Shown: positions 1-10,413 of the stretch, piece by piece
Layout of the letters: each line of letters begins with the position of its first letter
How positions within the stretch are numbered: position 1 is the stretch's first letter
NCBI GenBank assembly: GCA_963829545.1
Contig: CAWHIX010000009.1
Location: 1-64,000, forward strand
Direction: 5' to 3'
Source: JAXGXJ01 sp963829545
GTDB lineage: Bacteria > Actinomycetota > Thermoleophilia > RBG-16-64-13
DNA: 64,000 nucleotides
Program-made: the position numbers and the translations under genes
Notes under the pieces: generated by a model
What the model was told of the DNA's origin: nothing
What the model saw: the letters and a program-made list of their open reading frames with translations, nothing else
Database searches by the model: none

Positions 1-11
1 AGGTAGGCGTC

Positions 12-1717
12 ATGGATACACGCGACCTCGAACGCAAATCTTCGGCGGTGACGCTCTCGGACATGGAGATGTTCATCTTCCCCGAGCTGATGTACGGCCT
101 GGTGCTGGCGAACATCATGTCCCCGCGCATCTGGGCTGGCGGGAGATCCCTGGTTCGCGGGCTCGGAAGATGAAGCCCTACCGCCGCATCAGCGGCTCAA
201 GCAGTACATCATGGACCACTACGCCTTCAACCTCGACCTCGACACCTGGGGACTGACCACCAAGCAGCGCGAGCTGGCGCGCTTCAGGACTCCATTCGCC
301 CCGAGGCGCCTGGCGCAGTCCAACGCGCTCTTCGGCTACGAGGGCGACAAGTACTACTTCGACATCGACATCCGCACGCACTTCGGCCTGGACAAATACG
401 ACGCCGACATCATCCCGTACTGGAAAACGGAAACCATCGAGGCCATGGACGCCTTCCGTCAAAGGCCGGCTCGGCACCGGCGCGGGCGAATGCGTGTCGC
501 TGGCCACGCTCTACGCCGCCGCGCTGTTCGTCGTCGCGGAGCATCCCGCTCGAGGACATCTTCCTGATGGCCACCCCGCTGCACTCGCAGAATTTCGTCG
601 ACGTCGGCACGGCGTCCTGACCAACAACCGGCGGATGGTCACCAAGACCATGTGGTTCAACGGCACGGTTCGGCCAGGCGCGGCGCGCGCTGGAAAACGA
701 GCGCGTGACCATGGTGACGCACGAGACTGGCTACATCCACACGCTCTTCCCGTAGCGACCATAGAACCTAACGCCTACAACCGTTCTCCGCCAAGTTGCG
801 CCGCTATCTGCAGACGCCGCTCACCCCCGAGATCATGGGCAACTTCATCCGCCACAGCGCCGAACTGCAGAAGTGCTTCCAGGTACGCTGGTTCAACTTC
901 GGTGCCGGCAAGTTACATCGCCATGGAGAAGCTCCTGGCCTACGAATACAAGGCCCCCCTACCGCTTCAACGACGAGACCCGGGAACGGTTGATGATGGA
1001 GGTGGCCGGCGAGGATTTCGAGTCGCATCCGCTGCCGGGCCGCATCGTCCTCGACGACCTGGAGCGGCTGGTGCACGAGCAGAAGGTCGACATCCGTACC
1101 GACGAGCGGCTTCGCCCTGATGGTGAAGGAGGTCGGCCAAAGCATGCCCCAACGCCCAAGACGCCATCGAGCGGCTGCGTCACTTCGTCTGGACGGAGCC
1201 GCGCCTACCGGACGCCGGGAGCAAGACGTTCGAGCGCGATCAACCGCCGCTGGGCCTCGAGCACGGGCATGACGCGTGACGAGATCATCGCCCGGTTGGA
1301 AGGGATCCGTGAGGCCAACGAGATGCCGAGTTGTCCTTCTACGCCTACCGGGACCTGAACCGCACCCTCGCCGGAACCCTTCCTGAAGGCGGCCCTGGAG
1401 CGCTGCCCCGTGTCGGTCACGGCCACAGCAGACCTGAGTGACGACGATGTCGTGGCTGCGATCGAGGGACTGGAGAACGAATCGATCTACGACGAGGCCG
1501 GTCGCTTGGCCCAGCCGGACGAGGTGTGGAACTACCAGCGCGGCGATGGGGTGGAGAAGGCCGTGATGCTGGCGAACATCCTCGGAGCGCGGCACCCGCG
1601 GCATCGATGACGATCGAGGTGGAACCGGCGTCCGCGACCCTGCACCTGGACGAGCGCACCTACCGGTTCACGAGCAGCAAGGACCTCCGCCTCCAGACGT
1701 GGCGCCTCGGCGCCTGA
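12..1717 (+). pseudogene. Transglutaminase-like protein, frame-broken
   Basis: A roughly 560-residue protein can be pieced together from consecutive fragments in all three frames, beginning at the ATG at 12 and ending at the TGA at 1715-1717. The recognisable core is GECVSLATLY around 485-515, followed by LHSQNFVDV and a short Gly-Val-Leu-Thr-Asn stretch. This Cys then His order is what transglutaminase-like cysteine enzymes show, although the Asp of the triad is uncertain because the frame changes there. No signal peptide is visible. I count at least eight frame changes (for example near 140, 300, 465, 545, 610, 750, 905, 1110, 1330 and 1600). Similarity resumes after each, so these look like indels in the sequence rather than ancient decay. 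The exact family and substrate are unknown. It is followed 10 bp later by the MFS gene. Confidence 0.5.
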
Positions 1718-1727
1718 GGGCGATGCG

Positions 1728-2999
1728 ATGAGCGGGCCCCCGTCGGCGGCGGCTTCCCCCCCTCCCCCCCCCACACCCCCCCCCCCCCCCCCCCCCCCGC
1801 CGACCCCGCCGAAGGCCGCCGCCGGTCGGCGATCCGCCGCAGCCCCATTCCCTCGGCTACCTCTATCCGGTCAGCTTCCTCTCCGGCACGATCATCATCG
1901 CCTTGGGCCCGATCCTCGACCCCGTACTGCGCGATCTGGACATACCTCTCTCACAGGGCGGACTGCTGGCGGCAGGCTTCGCTGGCGGCCGCGTCTTGGG
2001 TCTACTCCTCCTCAACATGGTCCTGGCGAGAGTGCCCCTCAAGTGGCTGGTCGTTGGCGGAGCCTCCTTCCAGGCCCTCAGCTTGACTATTTGCGCGCTG
2101 ACCGGCAGCCTCTGGTCACTGGTAGCCGCCCTGGCCCTGGTGGGATTGGCCGCCACCATCCCCGTGGTCGTACCCGCCATGTGGGTGGGAGCCTACGCAA
2201 AGCGGACGGCCGAGAGGGCCATGATGCTCGTCCTCATCTTCTTCGCAGGAGGCGTGCTTACCACTCCGCTCGCCATCGGCATCGCGCTGGCGCTGGGGGC
2301 GGGCTGGCGCTGGATCCTGGGCGGGGAGGCGGCCTTCGCCTTCCTCACGGCAGTGGCGTTCCTCGCCATCCCTCTGGCCAACGTCCCGGGGAGGAGAACA
2401 TCCGCCTGCCTCAGTTCCGCGAACTGATCAGGTTCGATCCCCGGGTCCTGGGCGTGGTCCTCGGCGCCATGTTCGTGTACATCGGGGCCGAGCACATCCT
2501 CAACATCTGGCTGGCCGAGTTCCAGATCGAGACGTTCGGAGCCGGCCAGGGAGCCGCGGCCCTCGCGCTCACCCTCTTCTTTGCTGGGATGCTGGGAGGG
2601 CGCTTCTTCACCGTGCCGCTGACCCGGCGCGTCGTCGCTTGGAAGATGCTGGCCGTCTCCGGCCTGCTCATGGCCCTGTTCGCCGTTCTCACCGCTTTCG
2701 CTCCGAGTCTGGCCGTCTCCGAAGTGACCATCTTCCTCGCCGGGCTGGGCGCTTCGCCCTCCTACCCACTGCTCTCCAGCTATATCAACCGCTTCCCGGC
2801 GAAGTACTCGGGGTTGGTCTACTCGCTCATCACCCTTGCCGTGATAGTGAGCGGAGCCATTTTCGCCTACGTCGTCGGACCGGCGGCGGAAGCGCTGGGC
2901 ATGCGGACCGCCCTGGCTCTCTCCGCCGCCCCGGCGCTTGGTCTGGTCATCCTTGCCTTCTTCCTCCCCCGAAAGTCGCTCGGCTCCACATCCGGCTAA
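1728..2999 (+). CDS. MFS transporter, frame-shifted near both ends of its N-terminal half
   Basis: Twelve-helix major facilitator permease, probably moving a small organic anion; the substrate cannot be read. The N-terminal six helices are encoded in the frame passing through 1861-2400 (starting around LGYLYPVSFLSG, with the GP-L-D loop typical of MFS helix 1-2). The C-terminal six helices run in the frame of the ATG at 1728 from about 2390 to the stop at 2997-2999. The frame therefore changes twice: in or beside the 23-C run at 1776-1798, and near 2390. ATG 1728 (MSGPPSAAAS) is the only start upstream of helix 1; the Pro-rich segment after it is simply the translated C run. Whether this start is authentic depends on the true length of the C run. 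Confidence 0.7.
   Translation: MSGPPSAAASPPPPPTPPPPPPPPPTPPKAAAGRRSAAAPFPRLPLSGQLPLRHDHHRLGPDPRPRTARSGHTSLTGRTAGGRLRWRPRLGSTPPQHGPGESAPQVAGRWRSLLPGPQLDYLRADRQPLVTGSRPGPGGIGRHHPRGRTRHVGGSLRKADGREGHDARPHLLRRRRAYHSARHRHRAGAGGGLALDPGRGGGLRLPHGSGVPRHPSGQRPGEENIRLPQFRELIRFDPRVLGVVLGAMFVYIGAEHILNIWLAEFQIETFGAGQGAAALALTLFFAGMLGGRFFTVPLTRRVVAWKMLAVSGLLMALFAVLTAFAPSLAVSEVTIFLAGLGASPSYPLLSSYINRFPAKYSGLVYSLITLAVIVSGAIFAYVVGPAAEALGMRTALALSAAPALGLVILAFFLPRKSLGSTSG
1776..1798. repeat. Poly-C homopolymer, 23 C, within a C-rich stretch
   Basis: An uninterrupted run of 23 cytosines, preceded by shorter C7 and C10 runs from 1756, sits between the ATG at 1728 and the first membrane helix of the MFS transporter. 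As assembled, the start codon and helix 1 are in different frames, so this copy would be OFF. It is either an assembly artefact or a slippage-prone tract. Confidence 0.9.
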
Positions 3000-3098
3000 A
3001 ACCGTGGCCGTGTTCGCATCCCGGGCGGTCGCCGACGCCGCCATGAGCCAGTATCATTGCCTGAAGCGGTAGATGCGCACGCGAGAGGAGACCCGAAG

Positions 3099-3881
3099 GT
3101 GTACACGCTGAGCGAGACCGATCTGCTAGACCTCCGTGAGGCCAAGGCCCGGCTCGAGCATCCGGGTCTGGCCGCCAGACTGGCCGACGCCTTTGGACGC
3201 CCCATCGAAGCCGGCGTGAAATTCCTGCCCGGCAATTGGAACCAGCGGGTGGCGGGCTTAGCGGAAAGCGCCCTCACGCGCGGCCTCCAGGTCTCCATAT
3301 CCTCCCTCAAGAAGGGGCGCGCAGGCCGCTCGCGCGACAGGCTGCACCGGTTGGTCGTGACCGGCTCGGGGGCGGCCTCGGGGGCGGCGGGACTGGCCTC
3401 CCTGGCGGTGGAACTCCCCTTCTCGACGCTCGTGATAATGCGCTCCATCGCAGATATCGCCCGCAGTGAGGGGTTCGACCTCGCTGAGCCCGAGGTGAAG
3501 CTCGCCTGTCTCGAGGTGATGGCTTTGGGCGGGCGCAGCACGGGAGACGATGCCGTGGACAGCGGTTACTGGCTGGTGCGCGGGGCCCTGGCCCAGTCGG
3601 TTGCCAACGCGGCCACCTTCATCGCCGAGAAGGGGGTTACCAAGGAGGGGGGGCCTGCCCTCGCCCGCCTGATAGCCATCGTCGCCTCCCGCTTCAGTAC
3701 AGTGGTCACCCAGGCGGCCGCAGCCAAGGCTATCCCCGTCATCGGGGCCGTTTCCGGGGGCACGGTCAACTACCTGTTCATGCACCACTACCAGGAGATG
3801 GCCCGCGGCCACTTCACGGTCAAGCGACTGGAGAGGAAGTACGGCCCGGAGGCTGTGGAGTGGGCCTACCGGCAACTCTGA
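3099..3881 (+). CDS. EcsC family protein
   Basis: A 260-residue protein matching the EcsC family, named after the third gene of the Bacillus ecs transporter locus, whose biochemical role is not defined. Visible hallmarks are the N-terminal Leu/Asp-rich helix, the SGAASGAAGLASLAVELP segment with small residues, a PFSTLVIMRSIADIA helix, and the C-terminal block around IPVIGAVSGGTVNYLFMHHY, where glycine-rich hydrophobic helices could associate with membrane. I chose the GTG at 3099 because GAGAGGAG lies 8-15 bases upstream. A TTG at 3057 would add 14 residues with no ribosome site. It stands alone, convergent with the ligD polymerase part 58 bp away. Confidence 0.8.
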   Translation: MYTLSETDLLDLREAKARLEHPGLAARLADAFGRPIEAGVKFLPGNWNQRVAGLAESALTRGLQVSISSLKKGRAGRSRDRLHRLVVTGSGAASGAAGLASLAVELPFSTLVIMRSIADIARSEGFDLAEPEVKLACLEVMALGGRSTGDDAVDSGYWLVRGALAQSVANAATFIAEKGVTKEGGPALARLIAIVASRFSTVVTQAAAAKAIPVIGAVSGGTVNYLFMHHYQEMARGHFTVKRLERKYGPEAVEWAYRQL

Positions 3882-3938
3882 CACGGCGGGTGCCGGGTGT
3901 CTCGACCCGAACGTCGCGCGACCGGCGCCACCTGGCGC

Positions 3939-4886
3939 CTATTCGACCCCCACAGCCCGCTTCATGGCTTCGGTCAGCGACTGCTTCTGTTGGACCTCGA
4001 ACCATCCCTCCCAGGGATCGCCCTTGAGGCGACGCAAGCGATTCTCCAGGTTCCTCACCGTGTAGGAGTCGGGGCGGACGGAGCCACTCAATTCGGTCCA
4101 GCGCAGAGGCACGGCTACCGTGGCGTGATCTTTGGCCCGCGTGGAGTAGGGGGCGATGGAGGTCGCTCCCCGGTTGTTGCGCACGTAATCCACGTAGATC
4201 TTCCCGCCTCGCTTGGCCTTGGACATGTTGGCTGTGTAGCGATCGGGCGCGTGAGCGACGAAGGCCTCCGCCACCGCCTTGCAGAACGTCCGCACCGTCT
4301 CCCAGTCTTCGCCGGGGGTGATGGGCGCCTCCACGTGAAGGCCCTTCCCGCCTGTGGTCTTGACGAAGCTCTCCAGCCCCAGGGCCTGTAGCACCTCGCG
4401 CATGAGCCGGGCTCCGTCGACCAGCCCGGTCCAGGTGACCGCGGGGTCGGGGTCGAGGTCGAACACCAGCAGGTCGGGATGCTCGATGTCCGGCCACGTC
4501 GATCCCCAGACGTGGATCTCGAGGACGCCCATCTGGGCCAAGCCGGCGAGGCTACCGGCCTCGGTGATGGTCAGATAGGTGTCGGGCCCAGCCGACTCCT
4601 CGATGGTCACGCGCTCGAAGGGTCCGGGAAAGTCCTCGCCGGGGTGTTTGTGAAAGAAACAGGGTCCGCCCCGGCCACGGTTCTGCCGTATCACGGTCGC
4701 CCCGTCGACGCCCTCGGGACAACGCACCATCGATACTGGTCGGCCGAGGACGTAGGGCAGCATCCATTCGGCGACCCGGTCGTAGTGCTCGACCAGGCCC
4801 TTCTTGGTCACCCCGTCGACCGGCCAGAGGATCTTGCCGGGATGGGTCAGCGTTATGCCGTGGATGATCTCCGCGCCGGAGGGCAC
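3939..4886 (-). CDS. ligD: LigD polymerase (primase-type) domain, C-terminal part of LigD
   Basis: Archaeo-eukaryotic-primase-type polymerase domain used in bacterial non-homologous end joining to fill or extend DNA ends. It starts with the typical THPGKILWP block. It carries the FDLDPDP metal-binding motif, the TTGGKGLHV block, and the SKAKRGGKIYVDYVRNNRG block that contacts nucleotide and template. The reading frame has a GTG at 4886, but it stays open upstream through an Ala/Arg-rich linker (to about 4980). There it meets, in a different frame, the tail of the ligase part. The likeliest reading is one protein with domain order phosphoesterase-ligase-polymerase, split by a one-base indel near 4970-5000, where GGCGCCTCGACCTGCG is duplicated. 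A separate polymerase gene is the alternative. Confidence 0.85.
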   Translation of the reverse strand: MPSGAEIIHGITLTHPGKILWPVDGVTKKGLVEHYDRVAEWMLPYVLGRPVSMVRCPEGVDGATVIRQNRGRGGPCFFHKHPGEDFPGPFERVTIEESAGPDTYLTITEAGSLAGLAQMGVLEIHVWGSTWPDIEHPDLLVFDLDPDPAVTWTGLVDGARLMREVLQALGLESFVKTTGGKGLHVEAPITPGEDWETVRTFCKAVAEAFVAHAPDRYTANMSKAKRGGKIYVDYVRNNRGATSIAPYSTRAKDHATVAVPLRWTELSGSVRPDSYTVRNLENRLRRLKGDPWEGWFEVQQKQSLTEAMKRAVGVE

Positions 4887-5117
4887 GGCCTTCGCGGGAT
4901 CGGCGGTCCCGGCAGCCGCGACTGCTTCCGCGCGAGCGGTGACCCGGCCCGGCGCGGCGGCCTTCGCGGGGCGCCTCGACCTGCGGGCGCCTCGACCTGC
5001 GAAGGCGCCTCGGCTCCAGCAGCCGCAGGGCCGACCGGCGGCGCTTCCTCCAACACCACCTCCGCCGGGACCTTGTCGTCGCGAAGGCCCTTGAAGCTGG
5101 CGTGACGTATGTCGCCT

Positions 5118-6743
5118 TCACGGGTCCACTCCGAGAAAGCCACCTGGGCCACCAGTTCCGGCCGGACCCAATGAGCGCCCTCGGGCACCCGGCCCATCTG
5201 CGCCTCGAAGGGCGAGGCGTCGATCTCTATCCGCTCGCAGCCTCTCCCCCAGCTCGCGCAGCAGCTTTTCGCTGAAGCCCGTCCCCACTTTGCCCACATA
5301 CCTCAACGCGCCGTCCTCGTACACCCCCAGCAGGAGAGCCCCGAAGCCTATCCGGGTGCCGGATGGGTCGGTCCACCCACCGATGACGAACTCCTGCTCC
5401 AGACGGCACTTGGTCTTCAGCCACTCGCCGCCTCTGGCGCCGGGCCGGTAGCGGCTCCCCGCCTTCTTGCTCACCACCCCTTCCAGCCCATGCAGACAGG
5501 CCTGTTCGGCGAACGCCGACCCCTGCCCGGCGATGTGATCCGAATACAGGATCCGTCCTCCCTCCGGGACTCGGGAGAGGAGGCGGCGCAGCAACTCTCT
5601 ACGCTCTTCCAGAGTGACGTCGATAAGTTCGTATCCGTTGAGGTAGAGGAGGTCGAACACGTAGTAGACGAGCCTGCCCGCGGTCTCGACGCTATCCGAT
5701 CCAGCTCCTGCGCCATCCTGTGAGCGGCCGTGACTGTCGGCGCCGAGAACCGCCTGCAACGCCTGGAAATCGGTGGTACCGTCCGGCATCTGCACCACCA
5801 CCTCGCCGTCGAGCATGGCGCTCTCCACGGGAAGTCGAGCCAGCTCGTCGGCCAGCACCCGGTAGTGCCCGGTCCAATCCTTGTCGTTGCGGGAGTACAT
5901 CTCCACCTTGCCGTGATCGACGCGGCTGAGGACCCGGTAGCCGTCAAACTTCACCTCGTGCAGCCAGGCGTCGCCCTCCGGCGCCTGCGCGACCAGCGTG
6001 GCCAACTCGGGGCGGACGAAGCGGAGCATCGGAGAGGCGGCGCGGGCGCCCTGCAGGGCCGACGGGTCGAGCGCGAACTCCTCTCCGGGATGGGCGTCGC
6101 TCTGCTCGTCGACGAGACGGTCACCATGCCACACGCTCGTCTCCCCGGCGGCGGCGATCTCCTCGAGGGTGCGCCCGCTGGCCACCGAGCGGTCCTTCTC
6201 CGCGAGGATGGCCCCGCCGTCGCCGTCCACAGCCTCGTCGTCCCGGTGCTTTATCAGCAGCCAGTTCTCCTTGTCCCCGTCTCCGGGCCGGGGCTTCATG
6301 CGCACCAGCACCCAACTTCCCTTGAGCTTCTCTCCCTGGAGGGTGAACTTCAGATCGCCCCGGCGCAGTCCCTCGTGGGGATCGCCCACCGGCTCCCAGA
6401 CCCCGCGATCCCAGAGTTGCACGGTCCCTCCCCCGTACTCGCCCTTGGGGATGGTCCCTTCGAAGCCGCCGTACTCGAGAGGATGGTCTTCCACCCGAGC
6501 GGCCAGATGGCGGTCCTTGGGATCGAGGGACGGCCCTTTGGGCACGGCCCAGGACAGGAGGACGCCGTCGAGTTCGAGTCGGAAGTCGTAGTGCAGCCTG
6601 CGCGAGGCGTGCTTCTGGATGACGAACGAAAGGCCGCCGCCGAGCGGGTGCGACGCTGCCTCCCCCTGTAACTGCGGCGGACCGGAGGGTTCCGGCGTCT
6701 TGTCGAAGTCACGCTTCTTCCGGTAGTCCTCCAGGGGCGGCAT
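5118..6743 (-). CDS. ligD: LigD 3'-phosphoesterase and ATP-dependent DNA ligase domains
   Basis: N-terminal and central part of the end-joining ligase. The start ATG at 6743 (MPPLEDYRKKRDF) is the usual LigD phosphoesterase opening. That domain shows FVIQKHASRRLHYDFRLE, with the metal-binding His residues, and the GTIPKGEYGGG block. The ATP-dependent ligase follows with motif I EVKFDGYR (the Lys becomes adenylated), the DGEVV motif, EGVVSKK and EWLKTKC. The frame changes near 5240, after the GFGALLLGVYEDG motif of the OB-fold domain; the remainder (ERIEIDASPF, WVRPELVAQVAFSEWT) continues in another frame to about 4980 and then into the polymerase domain. ATG 6743 lies 4 bp after the inferred ku stop, so the two form an operon. 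Confidence 0.9.
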   Translation of the reverse strand: MPPLEDYRKKRDFDKTPEPSGPPQLQGEAASHPLGGGLSFVIQKHASRRLHYDFRLELDGVLLSWAVPKGPSLDPKDRHLAARVEDHPLEYGGFEGTIPKGEYGGGTVQLWDRGVWEPVGDPHEGLRRGDLKFTLQGEKLKGSWVLVRMKPRPGDGDKENWLLIKHRDDEAVDGDGGAILAEKDRSVASGRTLEEIAAAGETSVWHGDRLVDEQSDAHPGEEFALDPSALQGARAASPMLRFVRPELATLVAQAPEGDAWLHEVKFDGYRVLSRVDHGKVEMYSRNDKDWTGHYRVLADELARLPVESAMLDGEVVVQMPDGTTDFQALQAVLGADSHGRSQDGAGAGSDSVETAGRLVYYVFDLLYLNGYELIDVTLEERRELLRRLLSRVPEGGRILYSDHIAGQGSAFAEQACLHGLEGVVSKKAGSRYRPGARGGEWLKTKCRLEQEFVIGGWTDPSGTRIGFGALLLGVYEDGALRYVGKVGTGFSEKLLRELGERLRADRDRRLALRGADGPGARGRSLGPAGTGGPGGFLGVDP

Positions 6744-6747
6744 GAGC

Positions 6748-7687
6748 CTAGCCCGCCTTCCTCTTCTTGCCCGCAGCGCCGGACTTCGCCGGCACGGCGG
6801 GCTCCGCCGCCGGCGTTGGGCGGGCGGACGCTGCTTGAGAAGCGCCGCCCTCGGCGCCGGCGTCACCGTCGCCACCATCCCCCGAACCGCCTGCGGACAT
6901 TCCGCTGCTCCATGCTGCGTTTCAGCAGGGCCATGATGTCGACCACGTTGCCTTCGCGTGCCTCCGGGCGCGGGGCGGCCACCTCCGTCACCTCGCCGCC
7001 TTTGACCTTCTCCTCGATCACGCGCAGGAGGTCCTCGCGGTAGGTGTCGGTGTACTGGTCGGGTTCCCAGTCGGCCGTCATGGCTTCGACCAGCTGCTCG
7101 GCCATCTTCAACTCCTGCGGGCTCACGTTGAGCTTGTCGAGGTCCTCGCCGGGAAGGTCGAAGTCGGAGGCGTCCCGCAACTGGTAGGGCCAGCGGAGCG
7201 TATAGGCGAGCAGGGCGGGGCCGTCGGCTATCAGAGCGCAGAGGTGCTGGCGTTCGCGGATGACGATCTTGGCCACCCCCACTCTTTGCGTGCGCTGAAG
7301 GGTCTCGCGCAGCAGCGCATAGGCCTTGCGACCCGCCTTGGAGGGCTCGGTGTAGTAGGGAGTGTCGTAGTAGGCGATGTCGATCTTCCGGCCGTCGACG
7401 AAGTGCATTATGTCTATGGTCTGGGTGGCCTCCACGTTCGCCCTGCGCAGATCGTCCTCGTCGATGACCACGTACTGGTCCTTCTCGTACTCGTACCCCC
7501 TGACCACTTCCTCGTACGGGACCTCGTGATCCTCATCGTCCACGCGCTTGTTGTGGATACGACTCAGATCGTCCTTGTGCAGCATGTGGAAGTTGATGTC
7601 GCCCTGGGTGCTCTTGGCCGGGTAGAGGGCCACAGGAATGGTCACCAGGCCGAAACTGATAGCTCCCCTCCAAAGCGCACGCGCCAT
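6748..7687 (-). CDS. ku: Ku protein, non-homologous end-joining DNA-end binding
   Basis: Homodimeric ring that binds broken DNA ends and recruits LigD. The sequence opens with the family signature MARALWRGAISFGLV. It continues through the HMLHKDDLSRI and GYEYEKDQYVVIDEDDL blocks and the C-terminal bridge region EMAEQ-like KMAEQLVEAMTADWEP. The start ATG at 7687 has AGGAGGAG just upstream. The uninterrupted frame stops at 6863 after an unlikely GGWWRR tail. One frame over, the reading continues as a Gly/Asp/Ala-rich linker ending in GKKRKAG and a TAG at 6748, which is the Lys-rich DNA-binding tail often found in Ku. I therefore infer a one-base error near 6885, in a run of five C. It is divergent from rubrerythrin. 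Confidence 0.92.
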
Positions 7688-7864
7688 CTTCTCCTCCTGC
7701 TACGACGTTTCCCGGTGTCTATACCCAGATTCCAAGGGATTCATGGACCCACGCGGTTTCCCTGCGCGTGTCGCCCCGACGGGTTATGCTATCTGCGTAA
7801 GCTTCGCATCTATCATCCGGCCACGCGCGTGCACGCCCGGATGGAACGAAAGGAGCAGCCGTTC

Positions 7865-8437
7865 ATGAGCATCAAGGGGACGAAGACCGAGCAGAACCTC
7901 CTCAAGGCCTTCGCCGGTGAGAGCCAGGCCAGGAACCGCTACACCTTCTTCGCCAGTGTGGCCAAGAAGGAGGGCTACGAGCAGATAGCAGCCATCTTCG
8001 AAGATACCGCGGCCAACGAGAAGGAACACGCCCAGATGTTCTTCAAGTATCTCGAGGGTGGACCGGCGGAGATCACCGCCTCCTACCCCGCCGGCAAGAT
8101 CGGCACGACTGCGGAGAACCTCCTGGCGGCGGCCGACGGGGAGCGCGAGGAATGGAGCGAGTTGTATCCCGACTTCGCCTCGGTGGCCAAGGAGGAGGGC
8201 TTTCCGGCAGTAGCCACTACCTTCCAGGAGATCGCAGAGGTGGAGGAGGGCCACGAGACCCGCTACCGCAAGCTGCTCGACAACGTCGAGAAGGGCCGGG
8301 TCTTCACCCGCGAGGCTCCTGTGAAATGGCGCTGCCGCAACTGTGGATACATCCACGAGGGCACGTCGGCACCCGACGTGTGCCCCGCCTGCGAGCACGC
8401 CCAGAGCTACTACGAGCTATTCGTGGAAGCGTACTAG
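7865..8437 (+). CDS. Rubrerythrin
   Basis: Non-haem diiron peroxidase of anaerobes that reduces hydrogen peroxide with electrons from its own rubredoxin domain. The 190-residue length is normal. The four-helix ferritin-like part contains GESQARNRYTFFA and ANEKEHAQMF (first Glu and ExxH pair) and a second set in EIAEVEEGHETRY. The C-terminal rubredoxin-like domain has CRNCGYIHEG and CPAC, giving the four iron-binding cysteines. The ATG at 7865 follows GAAAGGAG by about ten bases. A strong hairpin terminator lies 33 bp after the stop. It is transcribed away from ku, and its presence argues for oxygen-sensitive physiology. Confidence 0.96.
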   Translation: MSIKGTKTEQNLLKAFAGESQARNRYTFFASVAKKEGYEQIAAIFEDTAANEKEHAQMFFKYLEGGPAEITASYPAGKIGTTAENLLAAADGEREEWSELYPDFASVAKEEGFPAVATTFQEIAEVEEGHETRYRKLLDNVEKGRVFTREAPVKWRCRNCGYIHEGTSAPDVCPACEHAQSYYELFVEAY

Positions 8438-8470
8438 CGCGACCGGGAGACGGCTTTCGCGCGGACAGAG

Positions 8471-8509
8471 CGGGGCGGCGCCTCCTCCGGCGGAGGAGGC
8501 GCCGCCCCG
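8471..8509. terminator. Bidirectional hairpin terminator
   Basis: Perfect inverted repeat, two 19-base arms around a single G, placed between the convergent rubrerythrin and ABC-transporter operons. GC-rich, with no long T run. Confidence 0.75.
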
Positions 8510-8567
8510 TCTCATGTCCCACGCCGCGTCACCCGAAGGGGCCGCCGCCACGTCACACTCCGGCTGC

Positions 8568-9264
<697 letters not shown>

Positions 9265-9272
<8 letters not shown>

Positions 9273-10413
9273 CCTGGATCACCTCGATGGGGTCGAGTCG
9301 CGACGTTCTGCGGTACGGAATGATGGCCGACACGAGAGCAACGCCGATCCCTATCGCCGCCGAGATGAGGATGAAGCCCGGCTGCGGCTCGATGGGGAAG
9401 AGTCCGCTGTCGCCCTGCGCGGCGATGGCGCTGAACACCTCGATCAGCGCTAGGCTGACAGCGATTCCCAAGACGGTACCCACCACCCCCAGGATCCCCG
9501 CCTGATAGAGAAAGACCAGCCCGGTCCGGGCATCGCGCATGCCCAGGGCTTTGAGGATGCCTATCTGCCTGGTCTTCTGCACCGCCGAGATGGCAAGGGT
9601 CGAGGCGATGCCGAGCATGACGGCCACGATCACGAACACCTGGATCATGATGGACGACGTGCTCTGGCTCTGCAGCGCGGACAGAAGATCGGCGTTGGTC
9701 TCCTGCCAGTCGGTGACCTCGACGTCCGGGAACTCCGCCGATATCTCCGCGGCCACCTCCTGGGAGGCGAAGACGTCGTCTATCTGCATCTCTACCGCGC
9801 TGACCTCGTCCGACGGACGGCCCAGCGCCTCACTGGCCTGCTCCAGCCCCATGAAGACCGACTGCTGGTTGACCGCCTGCGTGCCCAGGTCGAAGACGCC
9901 TTCAAGGGTCGAGGTCAGCCGCGAGCCGTCGGCCAGCACGAGTTCGACGGTGTCGCCCGGCACGAGGCCGTTCGCCTCCACGAGCTCCTTGCCGAGAAGG
10001 ATGTTGCCGCCGGTCAGAGACGCCTGCCCGGCGATCAAGCTGTCGGATAGCTTGTAGATGGAGTCGAGGTCCGCGAAAGTCCCACCCTTGGCCACGACGG
10101 GCGAGCCGGAGTCACCCAGCGCGATGAGGGCGGAGAGCACCTGCACCGGAGCCACGGCGGTAACCCTGGGATCGGCCTCCACTTGGGAACGCATGTCCGA
10201 GGAGAAGGTCAGGGAGGCGTCCCCTTCGGCGGGCTTCACCGTCACCTGCGAGCTGGAGCCCACCGTGGTCTCCACGAGGGAATCCTGGAGACTGGTGATG
10301 AGAGAGCCCACGAAGACCTGCACGGCGATGCCGACGGCGATTCCCAACACGATGAGCAGCGACTGCCCCTTGCTCCGCCACAGGAAGCGACGGGCGATGC
10401 GGAGCTCAAGCAT
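9265..10413 (-). CDS. ABC transporter permease, FtsX/LolE family
   Basis: Four-helix permease with a large extracytoplasmic domain: helix 1 at about residues 18-38 (SLLIVLGIAVGIAVQVFVG), then about 220 residues outside, then three C-terminal helices (around IMIQVFVIVAVMLGIAS, GILGVVGTVLGIAVS and FILISAAIGIGVALVS). The FtsX-type ending with RTSRLDPIEVIQG, and the conserved IGILKALGMRD coupling stretch, fit the MacB/LolE group. The start ATG at 10413 overlaps the end of the B12-binding gene by 8 bases (ATGCTTGA), which decides it over the longer frame. Cargo is unknown; partners such as a membrane-fusion protein are not in the window. Confidence 0.9.

Noticed and set aside
2425..2455. T-loop-like GGTTCGATCC resembling a tRNA
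   Set aside because: It lies in MFS coding sequence and no acceptor or anticodon stem can be folded around it.
3924..3939. Six-base hairpin GGCGCC/GGCGCC between EcsC and LigD
   Set aside because: Too short to call a terminator with confidence in GC-rich DNA.
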